Program-made: the position numbers and the translations under genes
Notes under the pieces: generated by a model
The model's input: only the letters and a program-made list of their open reading frames with translations
Databases searched by the model: none
Told to the model about the DNA's origin: nothing
Assembly: GCA_945861265.1 (NCBI GenBank)
Contig: CAMAUC010000004.1
Location: 1-64,000 of the forward strand
Origin: Rhizobium sp. Q54
GTDB taxonomy: Bacteria > Pseudomonadota > Alphaproteobacteria > Rhizobiales > Xanthobacteraceae
Reading direction: 5' to 3'
DNA length: 64,000 bases
In this document: piece after piece, positions 36,355-44,410 of the stretch
How the letters are laid out: each line of letters opens with the position of its first letter
Position numbering within the stretch: position 1 is the first letter of the stretch

Positions 36355-37172
36355 ATGACTGACATCGCCGATCTGTCGCATCCGCAGGCCATTGCTACCG
36401 AAGTCCTCGCCGCCTACGCGGCGCACAGGTCGCTGACACCTTTCACGTCGCGGCCAGGCGGGCTTTCACCGGAGGCCGCCGCCCGCGTCACGCCATTTCT
36501 GCGCGCCGCTTTCGAAGCGCGCGGCGAAAAAATCCTCGGCCGCAAGATCGGCTTCACCAACCGCTCGATCTGGGCGCAATACGGCGTCGATGCGCCGATC
36601 TGGGGCTACGTCACCAGTGCGACGACGCATGACCTCGCCGCTATGCCCGCGTTGCCCGCGCGGGAATTCTGCGAGCCGCGCATCGAGCCGGAAATCATGT
36701 TCTGCCTCAAGATGTCACCGTCGCCGGCGATGGACGAGGACGCGCTCATCGCCTGCATCGATTGGCTGGCGCTCGGCTATGAAGTCGTGCAATCCCCTTT
36801 CCCGGACTGGAAATTCAAACCGGCCGACACCGTCGCCGCCAATGCGCTGCACGGCGCGCTCTTGATCGGCGAACGTCACGCCTTCGCGCCGACGCCTGGC
36901 GGCGCGAACTTGCGACCTTCACCGCGCAACTTTATTGCAATGACCGGCTCATCGACAGCGGCGGCGGCGCCGCCGTGCTCGACAGCCCGCTTCACGCGCT
37001 GCGTCACCTCGTCGATATGCTCGCCCACGACCCGCACAATCCGCCTTTGGCCGCGGGCGAGATCGTCTCGACCGGCACGTTGACCAAGGCCTTCCCTGTC
37101 CATGCCGGCGAAACATGGCATACCGCCGTCGCCGGCATTCCACTCGGGCCCGTGGCCTTGCGATTCGCGTAA
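36355..37172 (+). pseudogene. Frameshifted 2-keto-4-pentenoate hydratase-like gene
   Basis: The frame from ATG 36355 encodes ILGRKIGFTNRSIWAQYGV, ALGYEVVQSPFPDWKF and ADTVAANALHGALLIGER, the fumarylacetoacetase-fold hydratase (MhpD-like) pattern, then degenerates at about 36888. The next frame continues with ADAWRRELATFTAQLYCNDR, LIDSGGGAAVLDSPLHALRHL and GEIVSTGTLTKAFPVHAGE to the stop at 37172, the correct C-terminus. A one-base deletion (or two-base insertion) around 36885-36895 joins them into about 272 residues, the family length. Either the gene is inactive or there is a sequencing error. Confidence 0.85.
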
Positions 37173-37403
37173 AAGCGTCATCGCCATGCAAACCGATCTG
37201 TGGGACACAATGACGAGGCAAGGGATTTGCTTACCTTTGTACCTCTGTCTGCCCAACGCGCGGCAATTTTTGTCATGCGACGATCGAATCTTGGTATTTG
37301 AATGCCTCTGCGGCAAAATTTAATGTTTGACGACCAATTTTGTTTGCGCGAGCCCTGCATATTTGCAACCGTCAACTCATGTTAAATTGGAGACACTGAA
37401 TAG

Positions 37404-38486
37404 ATGCTGCTTTTGTTTCCGGGCGACAACGCCGCCCGCGATACGTTGCGGTTCGCCGAGGAAATTGCCGGTTACGGTCTTTGGCAAGTCGACTTTGTCA
37501 CCGGCAAGATGAACTGCTCGCCCAACACCTATCGGCTGCTCGGTCTGGCGCCCGTGACCTCGGCGATGGGTGACGCCGGAGAGCCGTTGAGTTTCACCAC
37601 TTTCGAAAAAGTCGCACATCCGGACGACATTCCGGTGATCGCTGAAATCCAGCACATCCTCGGCCAGGGCCTGCCGATCAACCGCCAATTCCGCGTCGTT
37701 CATCCCAATGGCCGCGTGCGCGCCATGGCGATCCATGGCGAAGCTCTGGTCGGCCGCGACGGCAAAGCCGACCGCATCGTTGGCGTCCTGATGGATATCA
37801 CCCGTCACGTTGAATCGGTGGTGACGTCGCAGATCAATTCGGAGCGCGTGCGCGAATTGATGGCCGCGATCAGCGGGTCGATCTGGGTCGCACGCACTGA
37901 CGGTTACTACACGGATTTTCTGTTGCGCGACCCAAAAGGTCACGTCCCGGCGGCATTCCAGGGCAACAATTGGCATAATGCCGTCCATCCCGACGATCTC
38001 AACAAGGTGCTGCGCAACTGGAATAACGCCGCTGCCACCAAGTCCATTTTCACCAGCGAGCATCGCATCCGCGGCACCACCGGCGAGTATCACTGGCGGC
38101 GTGCTTATGCCACTCCGATTCTGGCGGATGACGGTTCGGTGCGCGAATGGGTCGGCCTGTCGCTGGCGATCCACGAACAAGCCACGGCGGCCAATAGCGG
38201 CGACCGGCATCTGACCGCCGCGCAAATTCGCGCCGCGCGCGGCATATTGAATTGGTCGGTGCGCGACCTAGCCGGCCGCACCGGCCTGTCGGTCGGCGTC
38301 GTGCGCCGGCTTGAGGAGACGGAAGATGCCGGCAAGAATGCCGCCGACGCCCTGAACTTGATAAAGGACTCCCTTTCAGCCGGAGGCGTGGACTTTTTTG
38401 TCCTGCCAAGCGGCGAAGCCGGCGTATATCCGACAAAAAGAGAGAATCGGCTCAAGATTGTCGCTAAAACTGCGGTCCAACATTAA
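37404..38486 (+). CDS. PAS-PAS-helix-turn-helix regulator
   Basis: 360 residues. Two PAS-fold-3 domains (about 14-135, GYGLWQVDFVTGKMNCSP to GVLMDITRHVE; and about 150-265, SGSIWVARTDGYYTDF to WVGLSLAIHE) are followed by a Cro/C1-type helix-turn-helix (about 272-320, LTAAQIRAARGILNWSVRDL and GLSVGVVRRLEE). The HTH resembles the single-domain ones common in Rhizobiales; fusion to tandem PAS implies a ligand- or redox-sensing transcription regulator. No kinase is present, so the signal would pass directly to DNA. Target unknown; the next gene is a ribbon-helix-helix protein. Confidence 0.85.
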   Translation: MLLLFPGDNAARDTLRFAEEIAGYGLWQVDFVTGKMNCSPNTYRLLGLAPVTSAMGDAGEPLSFTTFEKVAHPDDIPVIAEIQHILGQGLPINRQFRVVHPNGRVRAMAIHGEALVGRDGKADRIVGVLMDITRHVESVVTSQINSERVRELMAAISGSIWVARTDGYYTDFLLRDPKGHVPAAFQGNNWHNAVHPDDLNKVLRNWNNAAATKSIFTSEHRIRGTTGEYHWRRAYATPILADDGSVREWVGLSLAIHEQATAANSGDRHLTAAQIRAARGILNWSVRDLAGRTGLSVGVVRRLEETEDAGKNAADALNLIKDSLSAGGVDFFVLPSGEAGVYPTKRENRLKIVAKTAVQH

Positions 38487-38735
38487 ATTCGGCGCAGCGC
38501 CGGCTGGCCGCGAAGAAAATGGTACCGACCGCGCGGTATTTGGATCATGGACGCTTCGTTTTGCGGTTTTCCGCTTCGGACCCGACGAAAATTGTCGCTC
38601 ACATCCTATTTTTGATTCAGCTCAATGGCGCAGCGGCATTTTCTGCAGGCTGCGTGCAATTCCGTGGTCTTTCGCGCAATCCGAATTCACATCATGGTGA
38701 CGGCAAGTCGAAATGCCAACCCGCAAGGAACCATC

Positions 38736-39017
38736 ATGAAGTCCGCGATCATCAAACGCTCGGTCGTCGTTGCCGGCAAGAAGACCAGCGTCAGCCTGGA
38801 AGACACGTTCTGGCTTGCGTTCAAGGAAATCGCCGCGCAGACGCGCACGCCGCTCGGCCAATTGCTGGATCAAATTTCCGGCGGCCGCGACAACGCCAAC
38901 CTGTCCTCCGCCGTTCGCCAATATGTGATGCAGCACTTCTACAGCAAGGCGACCCAGCCGGCCGCCCGCTCCAATGTTCGTCCCGACTTCTTCCTGCAAA
39001 GCGTCGCGGGGGCGTAG
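38736..39017 (+). CDS. Ribbon-helix-helix domain protein
   Basis: 93 residues from ATG 38736 (AAGGAA upstream). IIKRSVVVAGKKTSVSLEDTFWLAFKEIAAQ is the beta-strand then helix pattern of RHH_4-type proteins found widely in Rhizobiales; SSAVRQYVMQHFY gives the second helix. A small DNA-binding regulator or antitoxin-like protein, but no toxin gene is adjacent. The longer track start is not supported. Confidence 0.8.
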   Translation: MKSAIIKRSVVVAGKKTSVSLEDTFWLAFKEIAAQTRTPLGQLLDQISGGRDNANLSSAVRQYVMQHFYSKATQPAARSNVRPDFFLQSVAGA

Positions 39018-39090
39018 TGGCAAGACCGGGCGCGAAATCCCCCCTCGCGCCCGGCTTGTTCTCCGCCAAGGTCTGCGTTTATATCCGCGC

Positions 39091-39366
39091 ATGGCCAATG
39101 ATGTCCGTGACAACCCCGCCCGCCACCGCTTCGAGCTCGATGCCGAAGGTCACATTGCCTTTTCGCAGTACAAGCGGGCCGGCGGCGTGATCGACATCAT
39201 GCACACCGAAGTTCCGCCGGCGCTCAATGGCAAGGGGATCGGCTCCCGCCTGGTCCGCGGTCTGCTCGATCTGGTCCGCGCCGAGGGAGCCAAGGTCCGC
39301 CCGCTCTGCCCGTTCGTGCGGTCCTATATCGACAAGCACCCGGAATACGCGGACCTTGTCGCCTAA
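39091..39366 (+). CDS. GNAT-like small N-acetyltransferase (copy 2)
   Basis: 91 residues, clearly paralogous to the product at 33900: both share VRDNPAR-RFEL, HTEVP-AL-G-G-GS-LV-G-LDL-R-EG-KV-P-C-FVR-YI and YADLV. The acetyl-CoA loop is LNGKGIGSRLVRG. Substrate unknown. It lies between the RHH gene and a fatty-acid hydroxylase-like gene. Confidence 0.85.
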   Translation: MANDVRDNPARHRFELDAEGHIAFSQYKRAGGVIDIMHTEVPPALNGKGIGSRLVRGLLDLVRAEGAKVRPLCPFVRSYIDKHPEYADLVA

Positions 39367-39427
39367 CGCAATTTTTACCCTTCGGTAAGACATTAAACTC
39401 GGGCGCCCCACCCCCCGGGAGTTTGTC

Positions 39428-40444
39428 TTGGATTTCGCCGCCGGCTTTTCATTCTTTGTCGGCCAGATCGGCAAATTGCTGTTCTCGCTCGGCTCGCATT
39501 TCTCGCTCACCTCGCTCGGCGCGGCGTTGCTGTTTGCGTCGGGCTATTTCGCCTGGCAGCGGCTCAAGCGCGGCCGACGCTTGCGCTGGCGCACGATCTG
39601 GCGCGCACTGTTTCCCAAGCGCATCGTCGAGGCCAAATCAAACCAGGCCGATATCGGCTATCTGTTCTTCAACGTGTTCGTGTTCGGCGTGGTGTTCGGC
39701 TGGGCGGTGTTGTCCTATCAGTCGATCACCAATGGCGTGATCGCCGGATTGACTACGATGCTCGGTCCGGTCGCTGCGACAACATTGCCAGCCTATGTAT
39801 CGCGCAGCGTCATCACCGCGATGCTGTTTCTTTCTTATGAGCTCGGCTACTGGTTCAACCATTGGCTCAGTCACAAGGTGCCGGTGCTGTGGGAATTTCA
39901 CAAAGTCCACCACAGCGCGCAGGTTCTCACGCCGCTGACAAATTTCCGGGTGCATCCGGTCTATACCTGGGTCTTCGCTAATATCCTCGCCTTCACGGCG
40001 GCGCTGGCGAATGGCCTCGGCAATTACATGTTCGGCGAGACGGCCTATCAATATGCGCTGTCCGACACCAACATTATTCTGGTGCTGTTCATCCACACGT
40101 ATGTGCACTTTCAACATTCGCATATGTGGATTGCGTTCCGCGGCGTTATGGGACGCATCTTCGTGTCCCCGGCGCATCATCAGGTCCATCATTCCGACAA
40201 TCCGAAGCATTTCGACAAGAACTTCGGCAGTTGTCTGGCGCTGTGGGACTGGATGTTCGGCACGCTCTATGTGCCGCAAAAAGAGCGTGAGCCGATTACG
40301 TTCGGCTTCGCCGATCGCGCCGACGCGCACACGGTTAAAGGCGAACTGGTTAACCCGCTTATCGACGCAGCGGCGCACTTCAAACCATTATGGCAGCGCC
40401 CAACCGACGGGCTGACGTCACTTCCGAGCGTTAAAGGCAAATAG
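39428..40444 (+). CDS. Sterol desaturase / fatty acid hydroxylase family protein
   Basis: 338 residues with several transmembrane helices (about 8-40, 75-95, 100-140, 180-215) and the histidine clusters of the di-iron family: HWLSHKVPVLWEFHKVHHS, HTYVHFQHSH and SPAHHQVHHSDNPKHFDKNFG. It would hydroxylate or desaturate a membrane lipid; the substrate is unknown. The track start is TTG 39428, which I cannot improve. It converges with the quinone reductase-like gene. Confidence 0.9.
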   Translation: MDFAAGFSFFVGQIGKLLFSLGSHFSLTSLGAALLFASGYFAWQRLKRGRRLRWRTIWRALFPKRIVEAKSNQADIGYLFFNVFVFGVVFGWAVLSYQSITNGVIAGLTTMLGPVAATTLPAYVSRSVITAMLFLSYELGYWFNHWLSHKVPVLWEFHKVHHSAQVLTPLTNFRVHPVYTWVFANILAFTAALANGLGNYMFGETAYQYALSDTNIILVLFIHTYVHFQHSHMWIAFRGVMGRIFVSPAHHQVHHSDNPKHFDKNFGSCLALWDWMFGTLYVPQKEREPITFGFADRADAHTVKGELVNPLIDAAAHFKPLWQRPTDGLTSLPSVKGK

Positions 40445-40446
40445 CT

Positions 40447-41025
40447 CTAAAGTGCATTGTGGCCGAGCGCCTCGACTTCGCGCAGCCACTGCTTCCGCGT
40501 GTCGTCGCTCACCGCTTCGATCATGCCATAGACCGTCGCGCGCACCGGCGCGATACCGATGAATTGCAGAATATTGCGTTTCAGCAATTTGAGCGCATGC
40601 GCGCCGAAATACCAGCGATAGAACCAGCCCGGCATGCCCATGGTCATGACGATCCGCGCCGACTTGCCTTTGAACACCTTCCAACTGGCTTTCCCGCCAC
40701 TTTTCTGAATCGCCAGCAGATCGCCTTGCAGGATGCGCTCGAAGAAACCTTTCAGGATCGCCGGCATGTCGCCACACCACAGTGGAAAGATGATGACAAC
40801 GTGATCGCAAGCGCCAAAGGCTGCACGCGCCGTGGCCAGATCGGGCTCCAGCGGCTGCTCGCGCCTATAGCCTTCGCGCAGGATGGCGTCGAAATTCATC
40901 CGGCCGAGCAAGAAGACCTCCGCCTGATGCCCGCCGCTTTCGGCGCCGCGCCGGTAGGCGTCGCCAAGCGCTTCGCTGAAACTGTCGCGCATGGGGTTGC
41001 CGACGATGATTGCAATTCTGGCCAT
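40447..41025 (-). CDS. NAD(P)H oxidoreductase, flavodoxin-like fold (NQO-type)
   Basis: 192 residues with RIAIIVGNPMRDSFSEALGDAYRRG (FMN-phosphate loop) and HVVIIFPLWCGDMPAILKGFFERIL, the signature of NQO1/MdaB/KefF-like flavoenzymes that reduce quinones or similar compounds by two electrons. ATG 41025 is the family start; the track's upstream extension is not supported. The gene stands alone. Confidence 0.9.
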   Translation of the reverse strand: MARIAIIVGNPMRDSFSEALGDAYRRGAESGGHQAEVFLLGRMNFDAILREGYRREQPLEPDLATARAAFGACDHVVIIFPLWCGDMPAILKGFFERILQGDLLAIQKSGGKASWKVFKGKSARIVMTMGMPGWFYRWYFGAHALKLLKRNILQFIGIAPVRATVYGMIEAVSDDTRKQWLREVEALGHNAL

Positions 41026-41104
41026 GCCTGATCTCGCTTTGCGGGTGTTGATAGTTAGCCGCAAGCCTCCGGTTCCGCTTTGACTTGTCGCAAAATGCCC
41101 GGCA

Positions 41105-41626
41105 ATGCTGACAGCGATGAAAAAGCGCACCGTCACCGTCAACGACAAGATGCAAAAGGGCTACCGGTATGAATTGACTGCCGGCGTCGGCCGCTCCTTC
41201 GACCTTGAATTCAAGCCGCAATTGACGCCGGCGGAAATGCTCCAGCTCGGCGTCTTCGGCGGCAAATACATGACCGACTGCGTGCGCGAATTTCCGGCAA
41301 GCTGGTTTGCCCGGGCAAAGCTCGCCTCCGGCAAGCGTGACAAGTCTCTCAACTTCTTCAATGTCGATGCCAGCCAGCCTTTGTCGGAATGGCGGCGCAA
41401 GGGCTGGATTCACCCCGACGACCCACGCGGCTGGTTCCAGTGGTATTGCCGCTACTACATGGGCCGCCGGATGCCGGACGAAGACCAGCGCCAGATCGGC
41501 CGATGGAAAGCGATCCGCCGCCATATCCGACAGATTGAGATCAATTGCGAAACCGGCAATTTATTGTGCCGGCCGCGCCAGCGCCAGGCGCTGCTGCACT
41601 GGGCCTATGACAGCCGCAAATTCTAG
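41105..41626 (+). CDS. Conserved protein of unknown function
   Basis: 173 residues (or 169 from ATG 41117). Highly ordered aromatic-rich sequence: DKMQKGYRYELTAGVGRSF, LQLGVFGGKYMTDCVREFP, SEWRRKGWIHPDDPRGWFQWYCRYYMGRR and QIGRWKAIRRHI. From memory such proteins are widespread in proteobacteria and some eukaryotes without an assigned role; I give no function. It has no signal peptide or membrane helix. The stop overlaps the convergent hydrolase by four bases. Confidence 0.8.
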   Translation: MLTAMKKRTVTVNDKMQKGYRYELTAGVGRSFDLEFKPQLTPAEMLQLGVFGGKYMTDCVREFPASWFARAKLASGKRDKSLNFFNVDASQPLSEWRRKGWIHPDDPRGWFQWYCRYYMGRRMPDEDQRQIGRWKAIRRHIRQIEINCETGNLLCRPRQRQALLHWAYDSRKF

Positions 41627-42330
41627 CGCGCAATAGCGCCGAGCAGATCGGCCAGCACGTCCGGGCAGGTCAGATGCGGATTGTGGCTGGAGTCAATCTC
41701 ATGCGCGCCGGCCCAGCCTTCGCTTCTGGCGCGCTCGTAGAACCCCCGGAAACGATCGTCGGCGGATTTGCGGAGGCAGTAGATGTAATGCCGCGACAGT
41801 GTCAGCGGACCGTTCCGGAATGTCAGTTTCTGCTCGAAGGTCTTGACCGGCTGCGGCACGCGCAACGGCTCGCACCAGGCGCGGTCTTTAGGCGAGGTAT
41901 CCGGCGGCATCGGACCGGGCGGAATGCGCCAGCCATCGGCGCTGCTGCTGGCGCCGGCCTGACGCTGGGCACGGACGGATTCCGGCAATACATCGAAGGC
42001 GCTTTCGCCGTCGCGCGGCACGAAAGCGTCGATATAAATCAATTGCGTGATGCGCGCGCGGGCGCGATCGGCAACGCCGGTCGCCACCATGCCGCTATAG
42101 GAATGTCCGATCAGGTTGACGTTATTGAGGTCCTCATAGGTCAGCACGCCAAGGATGTCGGCAATGTGGGTTTCCAGATCGATGTCCGGCCGTGCCAGAT
42201 GCGCTCGTTCGCCTAGCCCGGTCAGTGTCGGCGTGATCAGGCGATGGCCGCGCGCACTCATCAATGGGTGCATCTTCGCCCATGCCCAACCCGCGCTCCA
42301 GGCGCCATGACAAACGACAAAAGTGGCCAT
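41623..42330 (-). CDS. Alpha/beta hydrolase
   Basis: 235 residues of the esterase/hydroxynitrile-lyase-like branch. TFVVCHGAWSAGWAWAKM supplies the oxyanion region, GHSYSG the nucleophile Ser, and SSHNPHLTCPDVLAD the catalytic His. TPTLTGLGERAHL is a typical cap-side motif. Substrate unknown. ATG 42330 is the family start and lies eight bases after msrQ, so the two are likely co-transcribed. Confidence 0.88.
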   Translation of the reverse strand: MATFVVCHGAWSAGWAWAKMHPLMSARGHRLITPTLTGLGERAHLARPDIDLETHIADILGVLTYEDLNNVNLIGHSYSGMVATGVADRARARITQLIYIDAFVPRDGESAFDVLPESVRAQRQAGASSSADGWRIPPGPMPPDTSPKDRAWCEPLRVPQPVKTFEQKLTFRNGPLTLSRHYIYCLRKSADDRFRGFYERARSEGWAGAHEIDSSHNPHLTCPDVLADLLGAIAR

Positions 42331-42338
42331 CGTGTCTG

Positions 42339-43217
42339 CTACTCCGCTGCGACGGTCCGGCTGCGCCGCTCTCGACTGGTCCATCGGCTACGGACGAAAT
42401 CGAGAATGACAGCCGCTAAACCGGCCGCCAGCACCTGCCATCCCGGCCTGATGCCGGCATCGAAATCGAAAACGGAATCAAGCACTCGCAGCGGCGACAC
42501 GCCAAATGTAATGCCGATGCCGATCGCCTCGCTGGCGAATGTCAACAGCGACACCGTCACAGCAAGTCCGAGCAACTGAGTCGTCGATAGTTCATTTTTA
42601 TCGCGCCACCACCCCACGAGCCGGTAGGCCAACAGCCATGTCAGCAGTCCAGCCGCGAAGGTTGGCACGGTGACATCGGCCTTGGTCTGCTGGAAATAAT
42701 GGATGAGCGCGAGCAGCGCGATGACATAAATCGTTTGATGTAGTCTGCGCCAGCGCAAGCCGCCAATGCGCCGCACCATGCCGTCGGTCGAGGTCGCGGC
42801 CAGCACGGCAAGACCAAGCCAGGCGAGGCCGCCGATGACGAGATAAAGCCGATGCGTGAGTTCGGAAGCAACCTTCGCAAAGTCGTATTTCTGGTCGGCG
42901 ACATACAGCACAAGATGCGCGGCAATATAGCAGAATGAACCGACACCGATCATGCGCCGCACGTCAATCAGGTTGCCGTAGCGGGCAATGCGCCGGAACG
43001 GTGTGATGGCCAGCGACACTCCGAGAAATATCAGCGCCCAGAATCCGGCCCGGTGAATGAGATCGTTGATCGGCCGCGCGCCATGCGCGATGGCGTCATA
43101 ATCAATCAGTGCCTTGGCCAGAGGAAACAGCAGCAGCGCCAGCGCGACGATCCGCAATGCCGACAACCGGCCGCGGCGGTCGCGCCAGAGTTGCCAGGCA
43201 GACATCGCTTGATCCAT
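42339..43217 (-). CDS. msrQ: Heme-binding membrane subunit MsrQ-like (ferric reductase fold)
   Basis: About 292 residues with six or more helices. HRAGFWALIFLGVSLAITPFRRI, RRMIGVGSFCYIAAHLVLY and RRLHQTIYVIALLALIHYF hold the paired heme-ligand histidines of the MsrQ/YedZ family, which passes electrons to the periplasmic methionine-sulfoxide reductase MsrP. No msrP gene is in the window. The C-terminal extension (about 80 residues with two helices) is longer than in E. coli. ATG 43217 (or 43205) is preferred to 43271. Confidence 0.85.
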   Translation of the reverse strand: MDQAMSAWQLWRDRRGRLSALRIVALALLLFPLAKALIDYDAIAHGARPINDLIHRAGFWALIFLGVSLAITPFRRIARYGNLIDVRRMIGVGSFCYIAAHLVLYVADQKYDFAKVASELTHRLYLVIGGLAWLGLAVLAATSTDGMVRRIGGLRWRRLHQTIYVIALLALIHYFQQTKADVTVPTFAAGLLTWLLAYRLVGWWRDKNELSTTQLLGLAVTVSLLTFASEAIGIGITFGVSPLRVLDSVFDFDAGIRPGWQVLAAGLAAVILDFVRSRWTSRERRSRTVAAE

Positions 43218-43503
43218 TTCGCTTTGCCCATAAAGACGAGGTTTTGGCGCCCGACGCATTCCGCCTAGCATGATCGCGAGGTTCCCCCTACAGCCCGAAC
43301 AATTGGCATGGCACTTATGAGCATTTCGAGCCTGCGCACATCAACCGTTTGATTTAATGCACTTTTCCTAACCTTTTCGCGCGAGCAGGCTATACCGCGC
43401 CGCACAATTTTCCTCGCTGAATACATTACGAGTGATACGATAATTGGATCATTCGATTCGTCGCGGCTTCAGCAATGCCGGATGAAATTCGACTGGCGAG
43501 GCT

Positions 43504-43824
43504 TCAATCGCGGTCGACCGGCGATTTAGTAACAAATAGCGCTGCCGCGTTTATGCCGGCGGTGCCGGCAAGTATTGCCGTCGCGCCGACAACATCGCCT
43601 TCACCAAAGTAGACCAGAGACGCCATGAACATGGCGCTGACGGAAAGCGACAAAACGAATAGCGCCAACCAGTCAATTTGGCCGATGGCATCAGAATTGT
43701 CGGTAGCATGCTGACGACGTTTGTCATCTATGCGGCCTTGCGTCTCGATGCGCTCGTCGAGAGCGCTGCGCCGGTGGCCATCCAAAGCTTTCGCGCGCGG
43801 CCTTTCAGGTAAATGAGTAGGCAA
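43504..43824 (-). CDS. Small membrane protein, unknown function
   Basis: 106 residues: a basic, hydrophilic first 45 residues (rich in Arg and His) and then two helices (about 51-72 and 79-99). No homology recognised and no good ribosome site seen at the first ATG, so the start is uncertain. It stands alone between msrQ and the MaoC gene. Confidence 0.5.
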   Translation of the reverse strand: MPTHLPERPRAKALDGHRRSALDERIETQGRIDDKRRQHATDNSDAIGQIDWLALFVLSLSVSAMFMASLVYFGEGDVVGATAILAGTAGINAAALFVTKSPVDRD

Positions 43825-43948
43825 GGCAGGCTCCAGATTCTGTTGCTTGTATGTCGGAGAACATCAAGCAATTTCCATGCCCCACCATTGACGCAACGCA
43901 ATCCGCGCGCATCCGTTCCCTTAACACTTCGACGAATGAGAAGCCGAT

Positions 43949-44410
43949 CTAGACCCGCGGTAGCGGACGACCGCCCTGCTCTTTCGACGGCACCTTCACC
44001 CAGGCTTCACCGTCGAGCACAACATCGTCGCCGACCGAACAGGTGCAGGCCAGGCGCGCGCGGAATTTCTCCGGCATAAGTTCGGCAACTGACACGGTGA
44101 CGTCAACAGTGTCGCCGATCTTGACCGGCGCGCGGAAATTCAATGTCTGCGAAATATAGATCGCACCCGGGCCGGGCAATCTGGTGCCGAGCACCGCCGA
44201 AATCAAGCTTGCGGTGTAAAGGCCGTGCGCGATACGCGTGCCGAATGGCGTGCGCGCCGCGAAATGTTCGGACAGGTGAATCGGATTGCGATCGCCGGTC
44301 ACTTCGGCAAAGCCGACCACGTCGGACGAGGATACGGTCTTGGCCAGCCGCTCGGTCATGCCGACCGACAGGTCCTCGAAATACAGCGTGCGCAGCGTCA
44401 AAATCGTCAT
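43949..44410 (-). CDS. MaoC-type (R)-specific enoyl-CoA hydratase
   Basis: 153 residues with the hotdog-fold hydratase motif DRNPIHLSEHFAARTPFGTRIAHGL, containing the catalytic Asp and His of PhaJ-like enzymes, then QTLNFRAPVKIGDTVDVTV. Likely hydrates trans-2-enoyl-CoA to the R-3-hydroxyacyl-CoA. Its ATG overlaps the MFS stop by four bases, so it is the last gene of a unit with the transporter and possibly the upstream binding protein. Confidence 0.9.
   Translation of the reverse strand: MTILTLRTLYFEDLSVGMTERLAKTVSSSDVVGFAEVTGDRNPIHLSEHFAARTPFGTRIAHGLYTASLISAVLGTRLPGPGAIYISQTLNFRAPVKIGDTVDVTVSVAELMPEKFRARLACTCSVGDDVVLDGEAWVKVPSKEQGGRPLPRV

Noticed and set aside
38736-39366. Toxin-antitoxin pair (RHH protein plus GNAT)
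   Set aside because: GNAT toxins paired with RHH antitoxins are about 160-190 residues and usually adjacent with overlap; this GNAT is a 91-residue A-type and lies 73 bases away with a paralogue elsewhere.
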